Positions 44,980 through 54,332 are shown, counted from the stretch's first letter. The stretch: DNA of 64,000 bases from Microbacterium sp. BR1 (GCF_002812725.1 NZ_NMUN01000004.1:558001-622000); one strand, 5' to 3'. Translations and numbers: made by a program. Notes: generated from the letters alone by a model not told the origin.

Positions 44980-45335
44980 GCCCGCACCTCCCCCGCCTGG
45001 CAACCCTCGACCCCGCAGTCCGGGTCCATGCACGGCACGCTCTCGTCGACCGCAAGCGTGACATCCACCAGCGCCGTCAGCGCGCGGGCCAGGTGCGGGT
45101 CTGCCACCTCGTAGCGGGTCTGTCGGCCCTCGGGCTCGGCCACCACGATCCCGCACCCGCGCAGGCATGTCAGATGGTTCGACACGTTCGAGCGCGACAA
45201 CCCCAGCTCGCGGGACAGCACCGCCGGGTAGCTCGGCCCGGCCAGCAGGGTCAGCAGAATGCGGGAGCGGGTCGGGTCGGCCATAGCTCGGCCGAGCCGG
45301 TTCATCACGTCGAGTCGATCGGAAATAGTCAGCAT
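44976..45335 (-). CDS. ArsR/SmtB-family regulator, CmtR-like
   Basis: A 119-residue winged-helix repressor (MLTISDRLDVMNRLGRAMADPTRSRILL, recognition helix LGLSRSNVSNHLTCLRGCG). Cysteines at LTCLRGCG and the C-terminal CMDPDCGVEGC resemble the Cd/Pb-sensing arrangement of Mycobacterium CmtR (Cys57, Cys61, Cys102). The EGRQTRYEVADPHLARAL stretch is also CmtR-like. It should release DNA when Cd or Pb binds, switching on pump, lspA and cadD. The ATG at 45333-45335 lies inside its probable operator. Confidence 0.88.
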   Translation of the reverse strand: MLTISDRLDVMNRLGRAMADPTRSRILLTLLAGPSYPAVLSRELGLSRSNVSNHLTCLRGCGIVVAEPEGRQTRYEVADPHLARALTALVDVTLAVDESVPCMDPDCGVEGCQAGEVRA

Positions 45336-45359
45336 ACGATGACTATACACTGTACGATG
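45325..45359. promoter_or_regulatory. operator of the CmtR-like regulator
   Basis: An inverted repeat ATAGTCA (45325-45331) and TGACTAT (45340-45346) spans the start codon, and the 7-mer TACGATG occurs at 45335 and again at 45353, 18 bp apart. AT-rich compared with its surroundings. Binding would block both translation start and transcription of the metal operon. Confidence 0.6.
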
Positions 45360-45477
45360 TATATTCGGCGCCAGGTGTCCTCACGAGCGGCGAGTCAGTT
45401 GACAGCTCCCTACCAGCGAGCGTGGCGAAGTGCTCGAAGATCCGTCGTGGAGAATATGTCCCGTTCCTCGGTGCCGG

Positions 45478-45782
45478 CGTCCCGCTCGATTAAGGTCGAC
45501 GACTACTTGGCCGCCGCATGCCTGCTGCCGAACCTTCAGTTGCTGGGTGGGGCCGCCAACATCGAGAAGCAGGATGGACTGCCTGCGGAGTGGATGGACA
45601 CCGCCTTCCCGAGCGAGAACAAGCGAGCTACGTACCTTGCCGAGGACGACCTCGACGGCCTTCCGCTCGACTTGGCCGACTTCACCTCGTTCTTCGAGCA
45701 GCGCAAGCAGCGAGTCCGGGTCCGCCTGCTCGCCGCTCTGGGAACGACACCGGGAGCACCGGAGGACGCCGCTCTCGCGTAG
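45478..45782 (+). pseudogene. DUF262 (GmrSD-type) nuclease, 3' fragment
   Basis: The reading frame ending at TAG 45780-45782 contains SIKVDDYLAAACLLPNLQLLGG, key LPNLQLLGG, then NIEKQDGLPAEWM and FTSFFEQRKQRVRVRLLAALG. This is the usual end of DUF262/DUF1524 nucleases. There is no plausible start for this part alone. With the fragment at 39478 it brackets the metal island in the same orientation. At least the central several hundred residues are missing. Confidence 0.75.
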
Positions 45783-45789
45783 CCCATGT

Positions 45790-46881
45790 TCACGCGGCGA
45801 GCAGTGACAGCGCGGACACAGCCTGGAGGGGTAGCACTCCGTTGCCGAGGGCGGTGATCTGTTGATTCTGCGTCAGGTCGCCGCTATCGGTGACCCATCC
45901 AGTCGGCAGGCCCATGAGCCATTCGACGAATGCCGGTGCTGGGCGGGGGCCGTCGGCGTCGTTCAGGAGGGCTGGCGCTTGCGCGGGTCGCCCGGTGATG
46001 TGTTCCCAACGAGTGATGGCGTCGGCGTAGCGTCCCCATCGCTGAACAGTCCGTCGATCAGCGACCACAGCGTCTCCGATTCGGCTCTCCTGTTCGATGA
46101 GCCACCCGGTCCGTGGAGGGCGAAGTCGATGATCTGGTGCGACAGCGCAATCGTCCCTCGTCTCGCTCGCACCTGGTCGAGAGTCTCTCCACCGCGCGAT
46201 GAGTCCGTCGCCAGCGGGGTGCGGAACAGTGCGCCGGGCGAGGGCGAAGATGCGGAAGCGTTGGTGAGGAGCGCCGACAAGGGAAGCCGGTAAGCCGATC
46301 CATCCTGCATCCAGCCGCAAGTCGGCCAGATCGCCGAGAACGGCGCCGAGAGCCCGAAGAGGTCGAGTTGCGTAGTCTCCCAGATGCCACGGGTCGGGTT
46401 CCACGTTGCGAAGGGTTGCGCCGTCGGGGGATGCATCGCCTGGGTTGCGTCGGTCATGGTTATCTCCTTCTGCGGATGGCCGCGTCGCGGGTGAGGACAG
46501 CAGCCCGCGGACGTTCTCGATGACGACCCATTCGGGCTGGAGCGCGTCGATGGCTACGGCCATGTGCGCCCAGAGACCCGAGCGCGTACCCGGAGCAAGG
46601 CCGGCGCGCTTGCCTACCGTGGAAACGTCTTGGCACGGGAATCCGCCGATGAGGATGTCCACGGGCTCGACCTGACTCCAGTCGATGGCCGTGATGTCGC
46701 CAAGATTCGGAGCTTCGGGCCAGTGGTGCGAGAAGACGCGGGCGACGGGCGCGTTGAGTTCGGAGAACCACACGGTCGTGGCGTTGAATACGTGCTCGAC
46801 GGCGAGGTCGAGGCCGCCGTAGCCGCTGAACAGCGACCCGATCCTGAGTCGTGGTTCGCCGCTGATGTCGAGGTCGTGCAT
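45790..46881 (-). CDS. C5-cytosine DNA methyltransferase
   Basis: The 363-residue protein has motif I LRIGSLFSGYGGLDLAVEHV, catalytic motif IV IGGFPCQDVSTVGKRAG with the nucleophilic Cys, motif VI WVVIENVRGLL, motif VIII-like PHQRFRIFALAR, and motif IX/X near the end (TALGNGVLPLQA). It methylates cytosine at carbon 5 in a short target. No matching endonuclease gene is adjacent, so it may be an orphan that shields the element against host enzymes. The chosen ATG (46879-46881) has GGAG eight bases upstream; an earlier ATG at 46914 is possible. Confidence 0.88.
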   Translation of the reverse strand: MHDLDISGEPRLRIGSLFSGYGGLDLAVEHVFNATTVWFSELNAPVARVFSHHWPEAPNLGDITAIDWSQVEPVDILIGGFPCQDVSTVGKRAGLAPGTRSGLWAHMAVAIDALQPEWVVIENVRGLLSSPATRPSAEGDNHDRRNPGDASPDGATLRNVEPDPWHLGDYATRPLRALGAVLGDLADLRLDAGWIGLPASLVGAPHQRFRIFALARRTVPHPAGDGLIARWRDSRPGASETRDDCAVAPDHRLRPPRTGWLIEQESRIGDAVVADRRTVQRWGRYADAITRWEHITGRPAQAPALLNDADGPRPAPAFVEWLMGLPTGWVTDSGDLTQNQQITALGNGVLPLQAVSALSLLAA

Positions 46882-47148
46882 AAAGTCTGCTCCGGTGAAG
46901 GTCGTCCCCGGCATCCGTGCCTCGTTGAGCACTGATGCCGAGCTGGCCAACTGTCAGGTGCACAACTCCGGCACGCCCGCAGCTCGTCGAGCCACGCGAG
47001 CGACACCGCCCGACGCCCCCATCTCCGGCCTTCGCTCTGACCGCCATCCGAGGTCACACGCGTCTTGCAGATCGAGGTAGCCGGGCATTACCGCGGCAGA
47101 GGTCACCGGGTGAGGGTGCTCACCTGCCCGGCAGGAGCGGAGGTGAGC
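46882..47148. other. divergent region before the relaxase, candidate oriT
   Basis: The 267 bp between the divergent methyltransferase and relaxase contain no gene. Close to the relaxase there is a stem-loop GGTGAG-GGTG-CTCACC (47110-47125) nested with CCTGC-CCG-GCAGG (47123-47135). MobF relaxase genes often lie next to their nicking site, so this gap is the best place for oriT, but no known nic sequence was recognised. Confidence 0.4.
47116..47128 (+). promoter_or_regulatory. GTGCTCACCTGCC leader box before the relaxase
   Basis: A one-base variant of the GTGCGCACCTGCC box seen before the minus-strand transfer blocks, here on the plus strand 21 bp before the relaxase start. CCTGC pairs with the next GCAGG, close to the GGAGGTG ribosome-binding site. 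Confidence 0.5.
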
Positions 47149-50100
47149 ATGACGGTTTCGATGCGCGTGATGTCGGCAGGTGACGGCTATAAGTACCTGC
47201 TCAAGACCGTCGCGGCAGCCGACGGCAACAGGCCGCTCTCGACGCCACTCACTCGCTACTACATGGAAGTAGGCACCCCGCCCGGCCGCTGGGTCGGCGC
47301 GGGCGTAGCGGCCCTCGGCAAGGGCGAGATTCAGTTGGGCGACCGAGTATCAGAACACCAACTCCAGCTACTGATGGGGACTGGCCATGATCCGATCACC
47401 GACCAGCCGCTCGGTCGTTCCTTCCCGACCTACAGGAGCCAGGCGGAGCGGATCGAGGCGCGCATCGCCGACCTCGAACCGACGATGACGCCTGGCGCCA
47501 AGGGCGAGGCCGTCGCGCAGATCGTTGCCGAGGAGACTGCCCGGAGCACACGACGCGCGGTAGCTGGCTTCGACTTCACCTTCTCGATCCCGAAGTCCGC
47601 GTCAGTGTTGTGGGCGGTCGCAGACGCCGGGGTCCAAGCGCTGATCGCGGAGGCGCATCATCGAGCGGTTGCGGAGGTGGCTGCGTTCATGGAACGCGAG
47701 GTTGCAGCCACCCGCACGGGCGCAACCGCCGGTGACGGCGCGGTTGCACAGGTCGATGTCACCGGGCTCATCGCAACCGCCTTCGATCACTTCGACTCCC
47801 GCGCCGGCGACCCCCACCTCCACACGCACGTCGTCATCAGCAACAAGGCCAAGACCGTCCTCGATGGGAAATGGCGATCGCTCGACGGCAGACCGATGCA
47901 CGCCGCCGTCGTCGCGCTCTCCGAACTGCACGAAGCTGCGTTCGCCGACCACATGACGCGCACCTTCGGCGTCTCGTGGGAGGCCCGCGAGATGGGGCGG
48001 GACCGGAACCCAGCGTGGGCTATCACCGGCGTGCCGGAGGAACTGGTCGCGGAGTTCTCCACCCGCGCTCGCCACATCGACGCCGAGAAGAACCGGCTCA
48101 TCGCCGAGTACGTTGCCCAGCACGGACACCAACCATCGAACGCGACGATCCTCAAACTGCGAGCCCAGGCCACGCTGGCTACGAGGCCTGAGAAGCAGGT
48201 CCGATCCTTGGCTGACCTGACCGCTGAGTGGCGGGATCGCGCGTCCAAGACCCTCGATCGGGACGCGACGACGTGGGCACGCGAGATGACCGACAACGAC
48301 AAACCGCTCCTGCTGCGCGCCGACGACGTGCCGCTCGACGTGATCGGCGAGATTGGGCGTTCAGTCGTCGAGGTGGTCGGCGAGAAGCGCTCGACCTGGC
48401 GACGGTGGAATCTCATGGCCGAGGCATCCCGGCAGACAATGGGTTGGCGATTCGCCACCATGCAGGATCGGGAAGCCATCGTCGCGATGGTCACCGACGC
48501 CGCCGAGCTCGTCTCGCTTCGGTTGACCCCGCCCGAACTCGCGGCCTCGCCGGTCGTGTTCCGTCGGCCTGACGGCACCTCAGTGTTCCGTCCGAAGAGC
48601 TCTACCGTGTTCACCTCCGAGTCCCAGCTTGCTGCCGAGGACAGACTCCTCGAACGAGCTGCCAACCTGGCCGGGCCGACGGTGCCGCTTGCCACGGTCG
48701 AGAAGATCACCGCCAGACCCGACGCGGACGGCCTGATGCTCGGCGACGACCAAGCCGACGCCTTGGCCCGCATCGCGGTGTCGGGACGGGTGCTCGACGT
48801 GCTTGTCGGTCCCGCCGGGGCGGGCAAGACCACCGCCATGAATGCGCTCCGTCGCGCTTGGGAAGCCGAGCACGGCCCCGGCTCGGTCGTCGGCCTGGCC
48901 CCGTCAGCGGTTGCCGCCCAGGTCCTCGCCGACGATCTCGGGATCGAGACTGAGAACACGGCGAAGTGGTGGCAGAACCACCTCCTCCACGGCACCACCT
49001 TCGAGGCGGGTCAGCTCGTCGTCATCGACGAAGCCTCCCTCGCCGGCACCCTGTCACTGGACCGCATCACCCACCTCGCCCAGGAAGCGGGCGCGAAGGT
49101 GCTGCTGGTCGGCGACTACGCCCAACTGCAATCCGTGGACGCCGGCGGCGCTTTCGCAATGATCGCCAGAGACCGGGCCGACACCCCCGAACTGGTCGAC
49201 GTCCACCGCTTCACCCATACCTGGGAGAAGACCGCCTCACTCGAGCTACGTCACGGACGCACGGCGGCTATCGACACCTACCTCGCCCACGAGCGCATCA
49301 CCGACGGCGACTCCGAGGCCATGACCGACGCCGCCTACAACGCCTGGCGCGCCGACCGCGACGCCGGACTCGTCTCGGTGCTGATCGCCGAAACCCACGA
49401 AGACGTGACCACGCTGAACCGTCGCGCCCGCGCCGACCTGATCCTCAACAAGACGCTGAACCCCGACCGCGAAGTCGAGCTGCGCGACGGCACCGCCGCA
49501 GGCGTCGGCGACACCATCATCACGCGACTCAACAAGCGCGAACTGCGCACCCTGGCCGGGCGGGACTGGGTGCGCAACGGCGACATCTGGACCATCACCG
49601 CCGTCGGCGACGACGGGACCATCACCATCGCACGCGACTACGGAACCGGCACCGTTGTTCGCGACGACGGCACCAGCAGGGCTCGGAAGCGAAGGAGCAG
49701 GTTCGGCGGCAGCATCGTCCTCCCAGCCTCGTACGTGGCCGAGCATGTCGATCTCGGCTACGCAGTCACCGCCTACCGAGCGCAAGGCATCACGACCGAC
49801 ACCGCACACGTGTTGGTCGAACCGACCTCGACGAGAGAGACCTTCTACGTCGCGATGACCCGAGGACGGCACTCGAACCACGCCTACGTGACTCTCGACC
49901 GCGCAGACGACCATGCCCAGCCGCACCCTGGCGACGACCCGCATGCCACCGCGCGAAGCGTGCTCTACGGCGTTCTCCAGCACAGCGGAGCCGAACTCTC
50001 GGCGCACGAGACCATCGTCGCCGAACAGGAACAGTGGGGCTCGATCGCCCAGCTCGCCGCCGAGTACGAGACCATCGCCGCCGCAGCCCAACACGACCGC

Positions 50101-50760
50101 TGGGCAACCCTCATCCGCTGCTCCGGACTCACCGACGAACAGGCCGAGAACGCCATCGAGTCCGAAGCGTTCGGCCCGCTCACGGCCGAACTCCGACGCG
50201 CCGAGGCCAACCATCACAACGTCGACGTACTGCTGCCACGCCTCGTCGCAGCGCGCGGGTTCGACGACGCCGACGACATCGCCGCCGTACTCCACTACCG
50301 GGTCGAACGGGCGACCGCCCGGCCCGCAGGCTCGGGCAGGACTCGCAAGCCACCGCGACTCATCGCCGGCCTCATCCCACAGGCGCACGGAGTCATCGAC
50401 CCCGAGATGTACGCGGCGCTCGACGAGCGAGAGGAGCTGATCGAGGCGCGCGCCGATGCCGCGCTCGAAGCTGCGCTCGCCGAGAACGCGCCGTGGACGG
50501 ACGCTCTTGGAGCGCAGCCGAACGACCGGCGACGAGCCGCCACCTGGCGCAAGGCCGCCCGCGCGGTCGCCGCCTACCGAGACCGCTACCGCATCACCGA
50601 CGACGCACCTCTCGGTGCTCCGCCCGAGTCAGCCGCCCAGAAGATCGACGCCGCGCGAGCGCGATCCGCCTACGAAGGAATGCGCAGACAAGTTGGGGGC
50701 GTGGAGAGCATGATCGCCTCCGCCACTTCAGTGCAGCGCGATGCACCTAGGAGTCTCTGA
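47149..50760 (+). CDS. MobF relaxase-helicase (TrwC/TraI-type)
   Basis: The 1203-residue protein starts at ATG 47149 (MTVSMRVMSAGDGYKYLL) after GGAGGTGAGC. The N-terminal relaxase domain has candidate catalytic tyrosines in TRYYMEVG and the three-histidine metal site in DPHLHTHVVISN. The helicase has Walker A VGPAGAGKTTAM and DEASLAGT, with motif VI-like FYVAMTRGRHSNHAYV. It would nick oriT, stay bound to the 5' end and unwind DNA during transfer. The C-terminal 300 residues are helical and less conserved. It is the only relaxase in the element. Confidence 0.93.
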   Translation: MTVSMRVMSAGDGYKYLLKTVAAADGNRPLSTPLTRYYMEVGTPPGRWVGAGVAALGKGEIQLGDRVSEHQLQLLMGTGHDPITDQPLGRSFPTYRSQAERIEARIADLEPTMTPGAKGEAVAQIVAEETARSTRRAVAGFDFTFSIPKSASVLWAVADAGVQALIAEAHHRAVAEVAAFMEREVAATRTGATAGDGAVAQVDVTGLIATAFDHFDSRAGDPHLHTHVVISNKAKTVLDGKWRSLDGRPMHAAVVALSELHEAAFADHMTRTFGVSWEAREMGRDRNPAWAITGVPEELVAEFSTRARHIDAEKNRLIAEYVAQHGHQPSNATILKLRAQATLATRPEKQVRSLADLTAEWRDRASKTLDRDATTWAREMTDNDKPLLLRADDVPLDVIGEIGRSVVEVVGEKRSTWRRWNLMAEASRQTMGWRFATMQDREAIVAMVTDAAELVSLRLTPPELAASPVVFRRPDGTSVFRPKSSTVFTSESQLAAEDRLLERAANLAGPTVPLATVEKITARPDADGLMLGDDQADALARIAVSGRVLDVLVGPAGAGKTTAMNALRRAWEAEHGPGSVVGLAPSAVAAQVLADDLGIETENTAKWWQNHLLHGTTFEAGQLVVIDEASLAGTLSLDRITHLAQEAGAKVLLVGDYAQLQSVDAGGAFAMIARDRADTPELVDVHRFTHTWEKTASLELRHGRTAAIDTYLAHERITDGDSEAMTDAAYNAWRADRDAGLVSVLIAETHEDVTTLNRRARADLILNKTLNPDREVELRDGTAAGVGDTIITRLNKRELRTLAGRDWVRNGDIWTITAVGDDGTITIARDYGTGTVVRDDGTSRARKRRSRFGGSIVLPASYVAEHVDLGYAVTAYRAQGITTDTAHVLVEPTSTRETFYVAMTRGRHSNHAYVTLDRADDHAQPHPGDDPHATARSVLYGVLQHSGAELSAHETIVAEQEQWGSIAQLAAEYETIAAAAQHDRWATLIRCSGLTDEQAENAIESEAFGPLTAELRRAEANHHNVDVLLPRLVAARGFDDADDIAAVLHYRVERATARPAGSGRTRKPPRLIAGLIPQAHGVIDPEMYAALDEREELIEARADAALEAALAENAPWTDALGAQPNDRRRAATWRKAARAVAAYRDRYRITDDAPLGAPPESAAQKIDAARARSAYEGMRRQVGGVESMIASATSVQRDAPRSL

Positions 50761-50918
50761 CCTCGCCATCGAGACCCGACCGTCGAAGGTCGACGAGCTT
50801 GCTCGGTGTCGGTGCGTCGCCTCCGCCGACCTGGAGGAGCGTGGGACCATTGAGGCGTCATGACAACTACTCACTAGGCGCAGCACTCTGGTCGGTCGCC
50901 TGAGAACAGGGACGCTCG

Positions 50919-51770
50919 GTGACGACCACCACTCAGAGACCCAAGAAGATACCGCCGTTCCCCACGGAGATGGTCAAGGGCGTGTGTGATGTGCTCGCGC
51001 AGACGGACTTTCCTGGCCTCACAGGTTCAGAGATCGACTCCCTTCTTCGCATGGTTCGAGTCGATCAGCGGGAGACTGGCGCGAACAAGCGCGAGAGTCT
51101 GTACGTCACTCTGCACAATGTTCAGGCCCGACAGCAGGCAGGCAACGTTGTCGGTGCCTTCATCGCCAGGGCCATGAGTCCAGGCAGGTACGTGACTCAG
51201 CCGAACCGGTTCAACGATCTGCGCGATCGGCTCAATGAGTTCCTCGTGTTCTATGGCTATTCGATCAACGAGACCGGCAAGCTCGTGACGGGGAAGAAGG
51301 CATCCACAATCGAGGAAGGGGCAGCGCTCGCGGGGCGTCTTCAGACCGAGCTGAAGCGTCGCGGCTGTCACTCCGAACTGCTCCGCTATTGCGATGAGGA
51401 ACTTGTCAATCGCTCGCTGTTCCACGCGATGTCTGAGGCGTCGAAGAGCATCCCGGCCAGGGTCCGGGCGATAACAGGGCTCGCCGGCGACGGCGCAACG
51501 CTCTACGACGGGGTGTTCGGCACCAATCGCGAACGACCCATCTGGTCGATCAATGGTCACGGATCGGAATCCGAGATCAGTGCGCACCGAGGATTTAAGA
51601 ACCTGCTGGTAGGCATCCACGGGCACTTTCGAAACCCGCGAGCGCACTCCAACAGAATCCTGATTGACGAAGAGCTCGCTGACTTCTACGACGCCTTCTC
51701 CTTCTTCTCCTATGTCCATCGTCAACTCGACGCCGTGAAGCGGCTGACCAGCGAGGAGCCAACGCCATGA
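50919..51770 (+). CDS. TIGR02391-like protein coupled to the Qat operon
   Basis: The 283-residue protein starts at GTG 50919. The N-terminal part may be an HTH-like region (DFPGLTGSEIDSLLRMVRV), and the C-terminal half has SLFHAMSEASKSIPARVRAITGL and the Ymh-like end GFKNLLVGIHGHFRNPRAHS with the HGHFRNPRAH motif. TIGR02391 proteins recur in defence loci; the RNPRAH segment is reminiscent of nucleic-acid-processing HEPN-type sites, although that is only an analogy. Its stop overlaps the qatA start (ATGA). Confidence 0.7.
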   Translation: MTTTTQRPKKIPPFPTEMVKGVCDVLAQTDFPGLTGSEIDSLLRMVRVDQRETGANKRESLYVTLHNVQARQQAGNVVGAFIARAMSPGRYVTQPNRFNDLRDRLNEFLVFYGYSINETGKLVTGKKASTIEEGAALAGRLQTELKRRGCHSELLRYCDEELVNRSLFHAMSEASKSIPARVRAITGLAGDGATLYDGVFGTNRERPIWSINGHGSESEISAHRGFKNLLVGIHGHFRNPRAHSNRILIDEELADFYDAFSFFSYVHRQLDAVKRLTSEEPTP

Positions 51771-53497
51771 CTGACTCCGCGACACTGCGGCTCTGGGACG
51801 ACAACCCTAGCCTCGACGACTTCCTCGGATTTGACGCTGTCGTCGACCCAATCGTGAAGGCGATCGGTACGGCCAACGTCGATCCGCTCGCGATCGGCGT
51901 TCACAGCCCCTGGGGCGGCGGCAAGTCCACGGTGCTCAATCTTCTAGAGAGTCGCTTGGAAGCCGCGGGGCGGTACGTCGTCATACGAACGGACCCTTGG
52001 CAGTACGACAACCACGATGACGTACGCGGCTCACTGATTGCCGAAGTGCTCGACCAACTTGGGGCCGCATTCCAAGCGGATAGCACCGTGAAGGATCGCG
52101 TCGCGGACCTCCTGAAGCGCATCAGCTGGACCCGCGTTGGGCTCGCCCTTGGCAAGGGCGCCCTCACCATGCAGTGGAAACCGGACGAGTTGATTGACGC
52201 GTTCACCCCGAAGGCACGCTCGGATGACAAGTCCATGAGCGGATTCAAGGACTCCTTCGGCAAGCTCATAGGCGGGCTACCAGACGTTGATCGAGTAGTC
52301 GTGATGGTTGACGATCTGGACCGTTGCCTGCCTCCTGCCGTCATGGCAACACTCGAAGGAATCAAGCTGTTCCTCGCTGTGCCCAAGATGGTGTTCGTCG
52401 TGGCTGCCGACCAAGAGATGGTCCGGGACTCCATCGCGGTCAGCCTCGGCGAGACCAACCGCAGCGGGGCTTTTGCCACCCGCTATCTAGAGAAGATCGT
52501 TCAACTTCCAGTGACCCTACCGAGGTTGGCAACAGCCGACGCCGAGGCATACATCGGCCTGCTGCTCACTCAAACCGAGGGAGCAACCCCAGACGAGATC
52601 GAAGCACTCGCAAACCACTGTTCCAGTCGCCGTCAACTGGGTCTATCGCCGCTGCTGGGAGACCTTGGCAAGCTAAGCCCGAAGCCGAGCGAGGAGAGCC
52701 TGAGCTTGGCTGCCCAGTTGGCCGAAGGGCTGTCCGCCGACCGATTGGCCAACCCTCGTCAGATCAAGCGCTTCCTCAACGCCTTCGGGGTGCGGTCGAT
52801 GGTGGCTCACTCCCGGAAGGTCTCCATCGCTCCCGCAGTTCTCATGAAGATGTTGCTACTGGAGGACCTCCACCGATCCTCCTTCGAGACGTTGGCCGCA
52901 ACTCCGAGACCTGAGAGGACTGCGCTACTTACCGCATGGGAAGGGTGGGCGCACGGTGAAGACGGTGTGACCCGCCCAGACAAAATCGGCGAAGACACCC
53001 ACCACTGGGCGGCGAGCGAACCATCGCTCGCGGAGCTTGACCTAAGCCTCTACCTGGACCTCGCCGCATCGCTCCTAAACGTCCGCGCTGGCGAGGACAC
53101 AAGTGACACAGTGATCCGTCTCGTCACGGACCTCCTTGGCACGGGTACCGCAGCTCGCGAAGCAGCACTCGTCGAGCTGACTGCGCTCGGTGAAGCCGAA
53201 CAGCGAGCAGCGATGGAGCTGAGCCTCAGGCAAGGCCGACGACTCGACGACCTCGACGTCTTGTTCGAGATGACAATCCAGTGGGCCGACAAGACACCCA
53301 GCCTCGTCGAACTCGTCATCGAGGCCGCCGGCGAACTACTCCGTCGGCTGACCACGGGAACGGTAGTCAACATGAACGGCGCCACACTGAAAGCTCAGTA
53401 CCAGCCGATCCTCCAACGACTTGCCACCGAAGACGGCATAGACGACATGGTGGCACAAGCGGCCAAGATGGAGATAGAGAGCACCAATGGGCACTAA
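51767..53497 (+). CDS. qatA: QatA, KAP-family P-loop ATPase
   Basis: The 576-residue protein has the KAP NTPase pattern: Walker A IGVHSPWGGGKSTVLNLLES near residue 50, and Walker B VVVMVDDLDRCLPPAVM near 180. It also has helical insertions and sensor segments (FATRYLEKIVQLPVTLP and NPRQIKRFLNAFGV). In Qat anti-phage systems the ATPase is the first gene of qatABCD. The four genes here overlap in this order, which is the basis for the assignment. It may detect a phage trigger and energise the QatBC step. Confidence 0.9.
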   Translation: MTDSATLRLWDDNPSLDDFLGFDAVVDPIVKAIGTANVDPLAIGVHSPWGGGKSTVLNLLESRLEAAGRYVVIRTDPWQYDNHDDVRGSLIAEVLDQLGAAFQADSTVKDRVADLLKRISWTRVGLALGKGALTMQWKPDELIDAFTPKARSDDKSMSGFKDSFGKLIGGLPDVDRVVVMVDDLDRCLPPAVMATLEGIKLFLAVPKMVFVVAADQEMVRDSIAVSLGETNRSGAFATRYLEKIVQLPVTLPRLATADAEAYIGLLLTQTEGATPDEIEALANHCSSRRQLGLSPLLGDLGKLSPKPSEESLSLAAQLAEGLSADRLANPRQIKRFLNAFGVRSMVAHSRKVSIAPAVLMKMLLLEDLHRSSFETLAATPRPERTALLTAWEGWAHGEDGVTRPDKIGEDTHHWAASEPSLAELDLSLYLDLAASLLNVRAGEDTSDTVIRLVTDLLGTGTAAREAALVELTALGEAEQRAAMELSLRQGRRLDDLDVLFEMTIQWADKTPSLVELVIEAAGELLRRLTTGTVVNMNGATLKAQYQPILQRLATEDGIDDMVAQAAKMEIESTNGH

Positions 53498-54332
53498 CGG
53501 AGCGTTTGGCGGGAGTGGCGCCGCCGCTTGGGATCAGGTACGTGACGAATGGACCTCATTGGGGGGCCAGTCCACTGATGCACCGAGTAATGACGCCCCG
53601 GGAATCGATGGCGACCCGGCTTACGACGCACTCCTCTCTGCAATCGCTGGAGCTCTGATTGGCGAGGACCCCGATGCGCGCCGTCCCTCTGTCCCGTCGT
53701 TCGCACTGTCGGATACCCTGCCGCGTCGCGGTGGTGGCCGAGGAGGCGGCGGGGGCTCGTCAGGCGGCGGGGGTGCTTCAGGAGGTGGCGGCTCATCGGG
53801 TGGTGGGCGCCGGGTCACGGCACAGGCAGCTCGGGGCGGCAGCGCTATCGGTGCCGCAACGGCGTACCGAGATCGCGACTCCGCAACGCTCGCTGGCTAC
53901 GGACTGACGTTGGAGGAGTTGGACGCGCTGTCACCGCGAATGCGGTGCGCGCGGATTCTCGATGTCGCGATCGGGCAGGCCGGGCACCCAGATGAGCAAG
54001 CGATGCGCCAGGCGTCTCTGGAACAGATCAAAGTCCTGCTCGCAAGCGGCCCCGAGTCCAGCAATCTCTCAGGGCTTGAGGCGATCCGCAACTTCATAGG
54101 TGAACTGACCGTCCGACTCGGTTTGATAGAACTACGAGACCAGATACTCGCTAACTCCGTTACGGCAAAGCAGGCGCACCAGCGCGAAACAGGACTTCGA
54201 CAGTGGGTCAAAGCCAAGGTCAACAAGCTCGACCTCGGCAGCTACGGCACCGTCACGACGCGAGACTTCCACCAAGTCGCACGCCAGATGAGCGCCGACG
54301 TGCTGCGACTCCTGAAAGGCGAGCGATCGTGA
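53487..54332 (+). CDS. qatB: QatB, Qat system protein with Gly/Ser-rich linker
   Basis: The 281-residue protein starts at ATG 53487, 11 bp inside qatA. Residues about 75-110 form a Gly/Ser repeat linker (GGGRGGGGGSSGGGG), followed by a helical domain with RMRCARILDVAIGQAGH and LRLGLIELRDQILANS-like helices. QatB proteins have no known catalytic motif and are defined by position between the ATPase and QueC-like genes. The reported role is as partner and substrate in QatC-dependent modification. Confidence 0.85.
   Translation: MGTNGAFGGSGAAAWDQVRDEWTSLGGQSTDAPSNDAPGIDGDPAYDALLSAIAGALIGEDPDARRPSVPSFALSDTLPRRGGGRGGGGGSSGGGGASGGGGSSGGGRRVTAQAARGGSAIGAATAYRDRDSATLAGYGLTLEELDALSPRMRCARILDVAIGQAGHPDEQAMRQASLEQIKVLLASGPESSNLSGLEAIRNFIGELTVRLGLIELRDQILANSVTAKQAHQRETGLRQWVKAKVNKLDLGSYGTVTTRDFHQVARQMSADVLRLLKGERS

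Larger units (their letters stand above)
39737..45477. mobile_element. mercury-cadmium resistance island inserted in the DUF262 gene
   Basis: Genes merR, merA, cadD-like, lspA, a metal P-type ATPase and a CmtR-like ArsR regulator form a self-contained block of about 5.7 kb. Directly left of it is the beginning of a DUF262 gene, directly right the end of one in the same orientation. No transposase or clear inverted repeats are seen at the edges, so the way it arrived is not known. A large part of the DUF262 gene was lost at the same time or later. Confidence 0.7.
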
